A DNA stretch of 23,557 nt, from positions 1-23,557 of the forward strand of contig WRHS01000011.1 of assembly GCA_009783135.1 (NCBI GenBank). The letters are read 5' to 3'. A program made the position numbers and the translations under genes. The notes under the pieces were generated by a model, which was not told the DNA's origin, did no database searches, and worked only from the letters and a program-made list of their open reading frames with translations. This stretch comes from Dehalococcoidia bacterium (GTDB lineage: Bacteria > Chloroflexota > Dehalococcoidia > Dehalococcoidales > UBA1222). This document shows, piece by piece, positions 8,243 through 16,061 of the stretch (positions are counted from its first letter, which is position 1; every line of letters starts with the position of its first letter).

Positions 8243-8291
8243 AAAAGTCCTCTTGTAAAATGCATTAGTCTGCTTTTAGGATATATATAAA

Positions 8292-8466
8292 ATTAGAGCA
8301 TGGCATGACGAAATTTACAAGTGGATGTCCCCTGAGGAAATCTTCGAATTTACTAACAGGGAAGCAGCGCACTTTGAATCCGGAGCTGGCTGAGCCTGAC
8401 GATCTGGCTGTTGAGGCAGAAGTTGAACACATGTTGCAGTCTGTCAGAAAATCCGTATGGGTTTAA
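8292..8466 (+). pseudogene. Ghost of an antitoxin gene (paralogue of 9520-9759)
   Basis: No complete open frame exists, but the plus strand translates to two blocks that align with the intact antitoxin. Block one (8292-8390) reads IRAWHDEIYKWMSPEEI and matches IRTWHYEMQKGMTSSEI. After a frameshift near 8388, block two (8390-8466) reads LAEPDDLAVEAEVEHMLQSV, continues RKSVWV, and ends at TAA; the intact gene has LNEPVDPAIHAEVDRLLQSV at the same place. The N-terminal 20 residues are lost. No PIN gene remnant lies immediately before it. The alignment across a frameshift is strong evidence of decay of a second toxin-antitoxin copy. Confidence 0.8.
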
Positions 8467-9003
8467 TTCCCCCCAAGCCCACTGTAGCTTGCCGGAGCTT
8501 TCGCCAGTGGACCCACGCTACTATCTCCTGCATGCGTGAGGTTCCATCCACCACGGGTACAATTTCCGGCCTCAAAAAGAGAGCCCCCCAGCCCGATCAC
8601 AACACCGAGCACGACGCATAAGAAAACAGTTGCATCGGAATGGTAAAATTGTATCGGCGAACTTCATTTTGGGGACAGAGGAAAATGGCAGAGCAAAAGA
8701 AAATCAGAGCAGACAGGATTGTGAAACTCTAAATCGTGCCGTCGCAGAAAAGCTACAAGAAAATCAAAAGCACGCCTTACATGATGAGCAAAAAGGATGC
8801 CGACCATAAAACACTTTTTTACTCCCTGTCTACGGTCTCGTTTCAATTTCATATCTTTTGACTTATATTTGAGCGTGAATTCCTTCAACATTATGTCGTT
8901 TTGTCGAGATTTATTCGGCTTTTCCATTTTTATGTATCATTTTTGTATCGGCATATTTGGTCGAAATTAGGCCATTTTACTCCATATCTTACAGAACAAT
9001 GAG
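8467..9003. other. Non-coding stretch with gene debris
   Basis: No complete gene is supported. Two fragments look like former coding sequence. On the minus strand about 8463-8620 reads as a hydrophobic helix (VFLCVVLGVVIGLGGSLF) followed by a polar tail ending at TAA, like the C-terminus of a membrane protein. On the plus strand 8685-8877 starts after GAGG with MAEQKKIRADRIVKL, hits an in-frame TAA at 8730-8732, and continues open (IVPSQKSYKKIKSTPYMMSK) to TGA. The minus-strand open frame 8664-8927 has a lysine-rich start but no RBS. I treat all of this as debris of past insertions or deletions. Confidence 0.4.
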
Positions 9004-9032
9004 TTGATTTAGCGCATACACAATAGTAAAAT
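9004..9032 (+). promoter_or_regulatory. Promoter of the PIN toxin-antitoxin pair
   Basis: TTGATT (9004-9009) and TAAAAT (9027-9032) are separated by 17 nt, a good sigma70-type match. The predicted transcription start is about 9039-9042, which falls on or next to the ATG at 9042. The mRNA would therefore be leaderless or nearly so. Confidence 0.6.
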
Positions 9033-9041
9033 ATGGGGAAG

Positions 9042-9527
9042 ATGAGAAAGCAGAGATTATACCTTGATTCCTCGTATATCAGTCACTTGAATGAGCCTGC
9101 CGAGCCAATTATGATGGCGCATTCCTTGCAGCTTTGGGCTCACATACTGGATGGGGATTACGATATCGTGCTGTCACGTGTAGTATTTGATGAATTGGCG
9201 CGTTGCCAAGAACCTAAATTAAGTCTTCTTATGGATTTTCTCAAACGAATTAAATATGCCCAAGTAGAACCAAGCGACGACTTAATCAATCTTGCAAGTA
9301 AATTCATTGAGTTCGGTGTTTTAACAAGTAAGAGCGTTAATGATTGCCGTCATATCGCTGCTGCGCTGATGTCTAGTTGTGATATTGTCGTATCTTGGAA
9401 TTTCCACCACATGGTAAATGCTAAAACGATTAGAGGCACAAAAGTAATTTCAGCATCTGAGGGGTTTAAAGATATTATAATTTGCACCCCTACAATGCTC
9501 GTATCAGGAGATTTTGACAATGAATAA
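9042..9527 (+). CDS. PIN-domain protein, VapC-like toxin
   Basis: PIN domains are metal-dependent ribonucleases; as toxins they cleave RNA until bound by their antitoxin. The N-terminal strand RLYLDSSYIS holds the first conserved Asp. Acidic Glu lies in VVFDELARC (about residue 50), and Asp in NDCRHIAAALMSSCD, ending with the motif VSWNFHHMVNAKT. I place the start at ATG 9042 and not at ATG 9033: the promoter -10 abuts 9033, and the pseudogene at 81-284 begins with the same MRKQ. The 161-residue length is usual. The stop overlaps the next start by 8 nt (ATGAATAA). The order is toxin first, opposite to classical vapBC. Toxicity is inferred from family and pairing, not shown. Confidence 0.85.
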   Translation: MRKQRLYLDSSYISHLNEPAEPIMMAHSLQLWAHILDGDYDIVLSRVVFDELARCQEPKLSLLMDFLKRIKYAQVEPSDDLINLASKFIEFGVLTSKSVNDCRHIAAALMSSCDIVVSWNFHHMVNAKTIRGTKVISASEGFKDIIICTPTMLVSGDFDNE

Positions 9528-9759
9528 TATACCGATACCAGAAATAAGCCCCGCTTTCACGGTTGAAGATATTCACAAAATCAGAACGTGGCATTACGAA
9601 ATGCAGAAAGGCATGACTTCTTCAGAAATCTGTGAGTATATTCGCAAAGAAGCCGAACCTGTTGAGATTAGGCTTAATGAGCCTGTTGACCCTGCTATTC
9701 ACGCAGAAGTAGACCGTCTTTTACAGTCGGTTAGAAAGCTAGAAAAGATATTCGTCTAA
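9520..9759 (+). CDS. Probable antitoxin partner of the PIN protein
   Basis: A 79-residue acidic, mainly helical protein. ATG 9520 is preceded by AGGAG at the right distance; a TTG at 9514 is less likely. It overlaps the PIN stop codon by 8 nt, so translation is coupled. The N-terminal third is proline-rich and probably extended; the middle (HKIRTWHYEMQKGMTSSEI) and the C-terminal helix (AEVDRLLQSVRKLEKIF) look amphipathic and could wrap the toxin. No AbrB, RHH or HTH DNA-binding motif is recognised, so autoregulation is uncertain. A decayed copy lies at 8292-8466, showing that this family has been present at least twice here. The antitoxin role comes from gene pairing. Confidence 0.75.
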   Translation: MNNIPIPEISPAFTVEDIHKIRTWHYEMQKGMTSSEICEYIRKEAEPVEIRLNEPVDPAIHAEVDRLLQSVRKLEKIFV

Positions 9760-9813
9760 CCATAATATTGTACATCGCTGGGTTGCACTTTCATATTACA
9801 GGAGGTCAAAAAA

Positions 9814-12800
9814 GTGAAAATCATTAACGGAAAACTCCACCTAAGAAGATGGTTCATGGCAACATTAGCATCCGCGTTGGCACTCACATTATTGCTAACT
9901 GGCCTACCGCCACTTATGCAGAGCAAAGTAAGTGCGGCTGAACCTGACGTCTTCCCAATGGTTGCAGGTGGTTACGATCACTCTCTTGCACTAAAAAGTG
10001 ATGGTACTGTTTGGGCTTGGGGGCGAAACAATTACGGGCAATTAGGCGATGGCACAACTACAAATCGCTCCTTACCTGTGCAAGTATCTGGCTTAACCGA
10101 TGTAATAGCTATAGCCGGTGGAAATTATCACTCTATTGCACTAAAAAGCGATGGTACTGTTTGGGCTTGGGGTAGAAATGATTTAGGTCAATTAGGCGAC
10201 GGATCTACCACAGATCACTACACGCCTGTGCAAGTATCTGGCTTGACCAATGTAATAGCTATAGCAAGTGGATATGACCATTCGTTAGCACTTAAAAGTG
10301 ACAGTACGGTTTGGACTTGGGGACGTAATTCAGCCGGACAATTAGGAGATGGTACTTTTACAAACCGCAGCAATCCTGTTCAGGTATCTGGCTTGTATGG
10401 TGTACTATCTATCGCAGGTGGAGGTGCACACTCCATTGCTCTAAAAAACGATGGTACGGTTTGGGCTTGGGGGCGAAACAATTACGGGCAATTAGGCGAT
10501 GGCACTACTACAGACCGCGAGACTCCAATGCAAGTATCAGGTTTGACTGGTGTAATAGCTATAGCAAGTGGATATGTCCATTCGTTAGCACTTAAAAGTG
10601 ACAGTACGGTTTGGACTTGGGGATATAATTTTTTCGGTCAACTGGGCGATGGCACTACTACAAACCGCAGCAATCCTGTTCAGGTATCTGGCTTGTATAG
10701 TGTATTATCTATCGCAGGTGGAGATACACACTCCCTTGCTCTAAAAAACGATGGCACAGTTTGGGCTTGGGGAAGTAATGGCTCCGGGCAATTAGGAGAT
10801 GGTGCTGGCGCTAACCGCAGCAATCCTGTTCAGGTTATGGCCTCACCGGGTGTTGTTTTGACAGGAGTAATAGCAATTGATGCAGGAGGCTCTCATTTCC
10901 TCGCATTGAAAAACGACGGCACAGTTTGGGCTTGTGGAAGTAATAACTACGGACTATTAGGCGACAGCACTACTGCAAGACGCAGCAGGCCTGTACAGGT
11001 ATTAATCCTGACCAACATTGCTGAAATATCTACTGGATATACACATTCGTTAGTTCTTAAAAACGATGGGACTGTTTGGGCTTGGGGTCAGAACAATCTT
11101 GGGCAGTTAGGCGATGGCACAACTACAAACCGCAGCAATCCTGTTCAGGTTATGGCCTCACCGGGTGTTGTTTTGACAGGAGTAATAGCAATTGATGCAG
11201 GAAGCTATTATTCCCTTGCCTTAAGAAGCGATGGTACAGTTTGGGCTTGGGGATGGAATTCATCCGGTAAATTAGGCAATGGCACTACTGAAAATAGCCT
11301 TTATCCAGTTATGGTATCTGGGTTGACTGATGTTATAGCAATTTCTGCAGGAGGACACTCGCTTGCAATAAAGAGCGACAAGACTGTTTGGTCCTGGGGG
11401 AATAATTCAGAAGGCCAATTAGGAGACGGAACTACTACAGACCGCTATACGCCTGTTCAAGTGTCAGGCTTGAGCAATATTACAGCCATAGCAGCCTCTG
11501 GTCGCTTTTCTCTTGCTTTGAGGGGTGATGGAACTGTTTGGGCTTGGGGACGTAATGCTGAACGCCAATTAGGAGACGGCACTAATATACAACGCGAGAT
11601 GCCAGTACAGGTGTCAGGTTTGAGCAACGTGAGTGCAATTTCTGTAGGTGCATGGCACTCGTTAGCTTTATTATCCAATGGTACAGTGAAATCTTGGGGA
11701 ACTGGCACCGCTACCGGTCATAGAGGCATAGACGGATTTACAGACGCTATTGCAATTGAAGGAGCAGGTAATACGTCTTTTGCATTGAAAAGTGATGGCA
11801 CTGTTTGGGCATGCGGAGTTGACGGCTACGGTAAATTTGGCAATGGCACTACCACAGGTAGCGATACGCCCATGCAGGCAAGTTTGACTGATGTTGTTGC
11901 CATTGCAGCATATTCTCACATGCTTGCACTGAAAAGTGATGGGACGCTTTGGGCTTGTGGGCAGAACTCATACGGACAAGTCGGTGATGGCACCAACACA
12001 AACCGCTCCTTACCTGTGCAAGTCACTTTTAATCTTGGCTCCATGCCAGACAAATACACACCATCTCTAGATCTAACGGTGAGCCCTGCGGGGAGCCCTT
12101 CATATCCCATTGGCGAGATTACATTGACGGCAACTCTTTCCGGTGCGGCTCGCAATAACGCCGGTAAAACGATTACGTTTACAGGAACAGGTATTGCACC
12201 AAATACAACAGTAACTACAAATGCCGCCGGAGTTGCGATTGTTACCATAGCTGCTCCAAACGCTGGGGATTACACATTCGTTGCGTCATTTGACGGTGAT
12301 GCATATAACGAAAGCGCTTCGGATTCAATCAGTTACACTGTAAACAAGGGGAATCCAACTTATACAGTACCGACCGGCTTAACTGCTGTTTATGGCGATA
12401 CGCTTGACGACGTTGTCTTACCGACTGGCTGGTCATGGGATGAAGCCTTAACTACTCCCGTAGGCAACGTCGGCACACAAACTCATCCGGCTACATTTAC
12501 TCCTGCTGATACAGCCAACTACAACACAGTATCCGATATATCCGTAAGTATCACTATCGCCAAAGCTACTCCGACCTATACGGTACCAACAGGTCTGACT
12601 GCTACTTACGGCAATGCTTTATCCAGTGTTACCCTATCTACTGGCTGGTCATGGGATGAAGCTTTAACCACTCCCGTAGGCAACGCCGGCACACAAACTC
12701 ACCCGGCTACTTTTACTCCTGCTGATACAGCCAACTACAACACAGTATCGGGTATATCCGTGAGCATCACTGTAAACAAAGCCAATCCGACTTATACAGT

Positions 12801-14190
12801 CCCAACAGGTTTAACGGCTACTTATGGTGATAGGTTATCCAGTGTTACACTTCCTACCGGCTGGGCGTGGACTGAGCCCGGGAGTAACAGTGTAGGTCCT
12901 GTGGGAACAATCCGGCATCCAGCCTTATTCACACCGGCCGACACAGCCAATTACAACACGGCAATCAGAGTATTAAATATAGAGGTTTCCAATGCTAACC
13001 CCGCATATACGGTACCAACAGGCTTAACTGCCGTTTATGGTGCTACCTTATCCGGCGTTACACTTCCTACTGGCTGGTCATGGGATGAGGCTTTAACCAC
13101 TCCCGTAGGCAACGTCGGCACACAAGCTCACCCCGCTACATTTACACCGAATGACACAACCAACTACAACACAGTATCCGGTATATCCGTGAGCATTGTG
13201 GTTGGCAAAGCTGAACCGACCATTACCATCCCTGCCGGCTTAACTGCCGCTTATGGTGCTACATTATCCGGCGTTACCATTCCATCCGGTTGGACATGGG
13301 ATGAACCAGACACTACCTCCGTTGGCAACGTCGGCACACAAACTCACCTCGCTACTTTTACTCCTGCTGATATTGCCAATTACTACACTGTACCGGGTGT
13401 ATCATTGAGCATTGCTGTTGGCAAAGCTGCGCCTGTAATTACCACAACGCCTACGGCTTCCAACATTTATAAGGGACAAGCCCTATCAGTCTCTGCCATT
13501 AGCGGTGGCACTGCCAATGTCGCTGGCTCTTTCGCATGGGCTACTCCCACGATGACACCCTCTACAAGCGGCAACTTTAACGTAGTCTTTAATCCGACTG
13601 ACAGCACAAATTATCTTTCACTTACTATTTCAGTGTCTGTAAATGTGCTTGATAAGGATGCCTTGGAAACGCTTATAACCCAAGTCAACAACACCAAAAA
13701 CTCCGCCGTAGTAGGTGTAGGTGATGGGCAATATACACAGGCATCGGTGGACGCCTTATCCGCTGCCATTGCGGCGGCACAATCCGTGGCAGATACAGCG
13801 GCAACGTCCAATACGCAGAATGCTATAAATAATGCCTATAACGCTCTTAACTCCGCCTTGTCTGGCTTCTCCGCAGCTGTGATAGCAGTTGATTTCTCGG
13901 GGCTGGATAATGCCATCTCTGACGCCAAAGGCATAGAGAAGGGTAAATACACCGATGATACGTGGGATGCCTTACAGGAGGCCATTGCTAAGGCAGAAAC
14001 ACTGCAACGCACTAAAGCCAATGTAACTCAAGCCGAGGCGGATGATACTGCACAAGCTATAGCAGATGCCACTGCGGCGTTAAAAACCAAGGCCAACATG
14101 ACATGGCTGTGGATATGTCTTGCCGTGGTGGCCGTGTTGGCTATCGGTGGTGCGGTCTTCCTTGTCGCGCGCAAGAAACGAAACGCTTAA
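9814..14190 (+). CDS. Large membrane-anchored surface protein: RCC1 propellers, Ig-like and FIVAR-like repeats
   Basis: The 1458-residue protein starts at GTG 9814, eight nucleotides after a perfect AGGAGGT. Residues 1-43 are a signal peptide (basic start, hydrophobic core, cut near VSAAEP). Residues about 48-740 hold some 14 RCC1 repeats of about 50 residues (GQLGDGTTTNRS..PVQVSGL, HSLALKSDGTVWAWG), enough for two seven-bladed propellers. Residues about 750-845 form an Ig-like domain. Residues 849-1277 hold five 72-residue repeats (YTVPTGLTA.YG, TGWSWDEALTTPVGN, HPATFTP) and a diverged sixth, similar to surface beta-repeat modules. Residues 1278-1427 are two helical FIVAR-like segments. Residues 1431-1452 are a membrane helix followed by RKKRNA. 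No LPxTG sorting signal is present. It likely projects from the cell and binds a polymer or partner; the ligand is unknown. Confidence 0.9.
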   Translation: MKIINGKLHLRRWFMATLASALALTLLLTGLPPLMQSKVSAAEPDVFPMVAGGYDHSLALKSDGTVWAWGRNNYGQLGDGTTTNRSLPVQVSGLTDVIAIAGGNYHSIALKSDGTVWAWGRNDLGQLGDGSTTDHYTPVQVSGLTNVIAIASGYDHSLALKSDSTVWTWGRNSAGQLGDGTFTNRSNPVQVSGLYGVLSIAGGGAHSIALKNDGTVWAWGRNNYGQLGDGTTTDRETPMQVSGLTGVIAIASGYVHSLALKSDSTVWTWGYNFFGQLGDGTTTNRSNPVQVSGLYSVLSIAGGDTHSLALKNDGTVWAWGSNGSGQLGDGAGANRSNPVQVMASPGVVLTGVIAIDAGGSHFLALKNDGTVWACGSNNYGLLGDSTTARRSRPVQVLILTNIAEISTGYTHSLVLKNDGTVWAWGQNNLGQLGDGTTTNRSNPVQVMASPGVVLTGVIAIDAGSYYSLALRSDGTVWAWGWNSSGKLGNGTTENSLYPVMVSGLTDVIAISAGGHSLAIKSDKTVWSWGNNSEGQLGDGTTTDRYTPVQVSGLSNITAIAASGRFSLALRGDGTVWAWGRNAERQLGDGTNIQREMPVQVSGLSNVSAISVGAWHSLALLSNGTVKSWGTGTATGHRGIDGFTDAIAIEGAGNTSFALKSDGTVWACGVDGYGKFGNGTTTGSDTPMQASLTDVVAIAAYSHMLALKSDGTLWACGQNSYGQVGDGTNTNRSLPVQVTFNLGSMPDKYTPSLDLTVSPAGSPSYPIGEITLTATLSGAARNNAGKTITFTGTGIAPNTTVTTNAAGVAIVTIAAPNAGDYTFVASFDGDAYNESASDSISYTVNKGNPTYTVPTGLTAVYGDTLDDVVLPTGWSWDEALTTPVGNVGTQTHPATFTPADTANYNTVSDISVSITIAKATPTYTVPTGLTATYGNALSSVTLSTGWSWDEALTTPVGNAGTQTHPATFTPADTANYNTVSGISVSITVNKANPTYTVPTGLTATYGDRLSSVTLPTGWAWTEPGSNSVGPVGTIRHPALFTPADTANYNTAIRVLNIEVSNANPAYTVPTGLTAVYGATLSGVTLPTGWSWDEALTTPVGNVGTQAHPATFTPNDTTNYNTVSGISVSIVVGKAEPTITIPAGLTAAYGATLSGVTIPSGWTWDEPDTTSVGNVGTQTHLATFTPADIANYYTVPGVSLSIAVGKAAPVITTTPTASNIYKGQALSVSAISGGTANVAGSFAWATPTMTPSTSGNFNVVFNPTDSTNYLSLTISVSVNVLDKDALETLITQVNNTKNSAVVGVGDGQYTQASVDALSAAIAAAQSVADTAATSNTQNAINNAYNALNSALSGFSAAVIAVDFSGLDNAISDAKGIEKGKYTDDTWDALQEAIAKAETLQRTKANVTQAEADDTAQAIADATAALKTKANMTWLWICLAVVAVLAIGGAVFLVARKKRNA
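10240..10840 (+). repeat. Two-blade (300-bp) tandem duplication in the RCC1 region
   Basis: The segment from about 10240 to 10540 and that from about 10540 to 10840 align at a 300-nt offset, for example 10261-10320 against 10561-10620 with very few differences. One unit equals two RCC1 blades, so the array has grown in steps of two blades. Confidence 0.7.
10813..11202 (+). repeat. 75-bp identical direct repeat inside the RCC1 region
   Basis: Positions 10813-10887 and 11128-11202 are identical over 75 bp and code for the junction of two blades, including the inserted MASPGVVLTG, which breaks the 50-residue spacing. The copies are 315 nt apart, keeping the frame. Synonymous positions are unchanged, pointing to recent duplication or gene conversion. 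Confidence 0.85.
12358..13430 (+). repeat. Tandem 216-bp repeats encoding 72-residue surface modules
   Basis: Five in-frame repeats with a 216-nt period. The segment coding for TGWSWDEALTTPVGN is nearly identical at about 12424, 12640 and 13072. Copies 3 and 5 differ more (WAWTEPGSNSVG, WTWDEPDTTSVG). The region is a likely hotspot for copy-number change. Confidence 0.85.
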
Positions 14191-14210
14191 CCAAATACAA
14201 CTCTGCGAAG

Positions 14211-14248
14211 TATAACAAAGCCTCATGGTACCATGAGGCTTTGTTATA
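14211..14248. terminator. 38-nt perfect palindrome, probable bidirectional terminator
   Basis: The two 19-nt halves are exact reverse complements, centred on GGTACC. As RNA it would form a 17-bp stem with a 4-nt loop, A-rich on the left and T-rich on the right (CTTTGTTATA). It begins 21 nt after the surface-protein stop and faces the DUF6440-like gene on the other strand, so it probably ends both transcripts. Confidence 0.75.
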
Positions 14249-14273
14249 GACTCAAATGCCCATAGAAGCATTG

Positions 14274-14361
14274 ACTTCTAGAAAGACGAAGTGTACTTCT
14301 AGAAACAGAATTTGCATTGTGTCGCCAGTGGTTGCTTCAAGCAGAGCTGACTTCCATGGAA
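14274..14361. repeat. Spaced palindromic sites TTCTAGAA (x2) and TTCCATGGAA
   Basis: ACTTCTAGAAA occurs at 14274-14284 and 14295-14305, start to start 21 bp or two helical turns. A related palindrome TTCCATGGAA lies at 14352-14361 in the context ACTTC..GGAAA. They sit between two convergent genes, so a classical operator role is doubtful. Confidence 0.4.
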
Positions 14362-14365
14362 AAAG

Positions 14366-14554
14366 CTAGTCAACATCTTTTACAATAGCGTCATGGTCAA
14401 CTATGGGTTTGCCATCCTTATCAACAAGAAGAGTGAGCCCGCCGGCATAACCTGAGTAAGCAAAAAGATACTGTACACCTGTCTTGGTGTCGGTAATGAT
14501 TTTTGTTCCGTCAAAAACACCCTTTTTACCATTGATAAATCTATTTTTGGCCAT
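14366..14554 (-). CDS. DUF6440-like small protein
   Basis: A 62-residue protein with the wording of the DUF6440 family: IITDTKTGVQYLF, then GYAGGLTLLVDKDGKPIV. The family is small, soluble and of unknown function. I start it at ATG 14554 (MAKNRFINGKKG) because GAGAGG lies nine nucleotides upstream; the longer frame from 14578 would start before that RBS. It is a single gene, convergent with the surface-protein gene. Family assignment is from memory of the motif. Confidence 0.8.
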   Translation of the reverse strand: MAKNRFINGKKGVFDGTKIITDTKTGVQYLFAYSGYAGGLTLLVDKDGKPIVDHDAIVKDVD

Positions 14555-14586
14555 TAGCTTAGTCCTCTCAACTTTCAAAATCTAAG

Positions 14587-14971
14587 TTCTAGTATAGCAT
14601 GTGGTTTCATGCTGAACCCTCTTTGATAAAAGCATAGCACACTGGATTTCTTACAGAAAGTGGATTGTCAAAACTTGCGACAGAATGAGGTATTGGATGA
14701 GGAAACCGCCGCGCATGGCGCTGTTGAGATTTCTAAACAAATTACGGTGTTTTGAGGGGTTTTGTTATGGTAATTTGAGGCAATTTGCCAAGGTACTTTG
14801 CGGTGTCGTAAAGCTTTGGCATTTCATCCACGTCGATTTGGACTGGTTTTTTGGCTTACAAAGTGAAACGCAAACTTTGAAACGTTTCATATGACATAAT
14901 ATTTCAATAACGCCGCCAAATTTGGATGGCCATGGCGCCCTAAGGGATTAAAAGCTTAACGCTTCGGCTGT
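14587..14971. other. Intergenic region without a recognised gene
   Basis: A plus-strand open frame of 69 codons (14685-14894) has no clear RBS and an unusual Trp/Phe-rich composition, so it is not accepted. A 12-bp palindrome TGAAACGTTTCA lies at 14878-14889. No terminator of good quality is seen after the CDF gene; a 4-bp stem AAGC/GCTT lies just past its stop. Confidence 0.4.
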
Positions 14972-15847
14972 TCATTTTTGCTCGTCCAACGGCTCAATAT
15001 GAATTGTTGCGTCTATATTGAACTTTTCCTTGACCATATTTTCAATGAGCGTTGCGGTGTCATGCCCGTTTTTGATGCTTAATGCTTTATCGAGCATCAC
15101 GTGCAGGGTTAGTTCCTGATGTGAAACGTAGTTGTGCAGGTGAAAGTGATGCAGTTCCAAGTCGGTGCCCAGCAGTTGTTTTACCTCACGGCTTATGGCA
15201 TCAATCAGTTCCTGTTTGGGCTCTTCGCCAAGTATTTTTGTTATGGCCTGCGTCATAATCTTAAAAGCAGCAAGGAAGATGGCCAGCGCGCAGAATGCCC
15301 CCAATACGCTGTCCATCCACCATAAACCATCGACGAACCTTGTTACCAAAATACCGATCAAAACAATTACGGATGATAATGAATCGGTGCGGTGATGCCA
15401 GCCGTCAGCTGATATGACCGCATTATCGTGTTTGCGCCCGAGATAAAAAGCGTATTGAGCTAATACCTCCTTAACAGCTATTGAGGCAATGGTTATAACA
15501 ATGGCAATGGTTCCATATGACACAGATTCCCGGCTTTGAAATCTGCTTATGGAATCGCTGAGAAACTCATAGCCAATTACTGCCAAAATAAAAGCAACCA
15601 GCAGTGAGGCTACCAGTTCCCATCTTCCATGCCCGAAAGGGTGTTCCTTGTCGGGTTTCTTTGCCGCCAGCTTCGCCGCAATTACAACGAATATTGATGT
15701 CAATGAGTCAGACATTGTATGCCAAGCGTCAGCCATCAGAGCAACGGAACCGGTGAAGAGACCCACCCATAGCTTTACGGCAAACAAGAGGGCATTAACG
15801 ACAACGGACAACACGCCCTCAAACACCTGTGCTTTTTCTCTTTTCAT
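14972..15847 (-). CDS. Cation diffusion facilitator (CDF) family metal exporter
   Basis: CDF proteins export Zn2+, Fe2+, Mn2+, Ni2+ or Co2+ in exchange for protons at the inner membrane. The 291-residue protein has six predicted membrane helices and a cytoplasmic C-terminal ferredoxin-like domain. The metal site is visible as H43-x3-D47 in helix 2 (DAWHTMSDS, with Asp40) and H151-x3-D155 in helix 5 (ADGWHHRTDSL). An His-containing loop EHPFGHGRWE follows helix 2, typical of the family. The C-terminal domain has a His cluster, ELHHFHLHNYVSHQE. I start at ATG 15847, six nucleotides after AGGAG; the TTG at 15853 overlaps that region. It is preceded by a promoter, a structured leader and a terminator, so it is probably regulated by attenuation. 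The metal cannot be read from sequence alone. Confidence 0.92.
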   Translation of the reverse strand: MKREKAQVFEGVLSVVVNALLFAVKLWVGLFTGSVALMADAWHTMSDSLTSIFVVIAAKLAAKKPDKEHPFGHGRWELVASLLVAFILAVIGYEFLSDSISRFQSRESVSYGTIAIVITIASIAVKEVLAQYAFYLGRKHDNAVISADGWHHRTDSLSSVIVLIGILVTRFVDGLWWMDSVLGAFCALAIFLAAFKIMTQAITKILGEEPKQELIDAISREVKQLLGTDLELHHFHLHNYVSHQELTLHVMLDKALSIKNGHDTATLIENMVKEKFNIDATIHIEPLDEQK

Positions 15848-15909
15848 ACTCAACTCCTACTTTGGTTCTTGGGTGGTCTTGCAGCACCTCATCCGTCTAT
15901 ACTCCGCAT

Positions 15910-15953
15910 AAAAAAACACACCCATGGAACATCTTTCTGTCCCACAGATGTGT
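15910..15953 (-). terminator. Intrinsic terminator in the CDF leader
   Basis: ACACAUCUGUGGGACA (15953-15938) pairs over 16 positions, some G-U, with UGUUCCAUGGGUGUGU (15931-15916) around a 6-nt loop, followed by six more U. Because a promoter lies just upstream and the CDF start codon downstream, it probably controls the CDF gene. It might also end read-through from the hydrogenase operon. Confidence 0.8.
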
Positions 15954-16056
15954 TACGCATCTGCTGTCGTCAAGTTACGACCCGACCACACAAACCCAAA
16001 GGGTTGAGCGCCTGCTCAGATTTTCTTATATTTTCCTTAGTGCCTCAAACAACCTC
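15910..16056 (-). ncRNA. Structured leader RNA of the CDF gene, candidate riboswitch/attenuator
   Basis: Transcription from the promoter at 16062-16090 would give about 146 nt before the terminator. Local hairpins in order: UGAGC/GCUCA (16018-16014 with 16009-16005), ACCC/GGGU, GUCGU/ACGAC (15981-15977 with 15970-15966) and CAGAUG/CAUCUG (15963-15958 with 15950-15945). The last stem uses bases that also form the left arm of the terminator, so the two are mutually exclusive. The CDF start lies 63 nt beyond the terminator. This is the layout of a transcriptional riboswitch. NiCo (czcD) riboswitches precede CDF genes, but I cannot confirm their consensus here. A free small RNA is the alternative. 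Confidence 0.6.
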
Positions 16057-16061
16057 CGTGT

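Noticed and set aside
8664..8927. 87-codon minus-strand open frame
   Set aside because: The N-terminus looks plausible, but there is no RBS and the C-terminal half has no protein-like pattern; kept only as debris.
12349..13650. Satellite or mobile repeat DNA
   Set aside because: The 216-bp repeats are in frame and code for surface modules, so they are protein repeats.
14685..14894. 69-codon plus-strand open frame
   Set aside because: No RBS, Trp/Phe/Cys-rich composition, no family resemblance.
15910..16056. 6S RNA or SRP RNA identity for the CDF leader
   Set aside because: Length (about 146 nt) and local hairpins do not fit the long rod of 6S RNA, and the SRP tetraloop motif is absent.
15910..16056. 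Firm assignment as a NiCo riboswitch
   Set aside because: The gene context fits, but I could not verify the conserved junction nucleotides by eye; left as a candidate.
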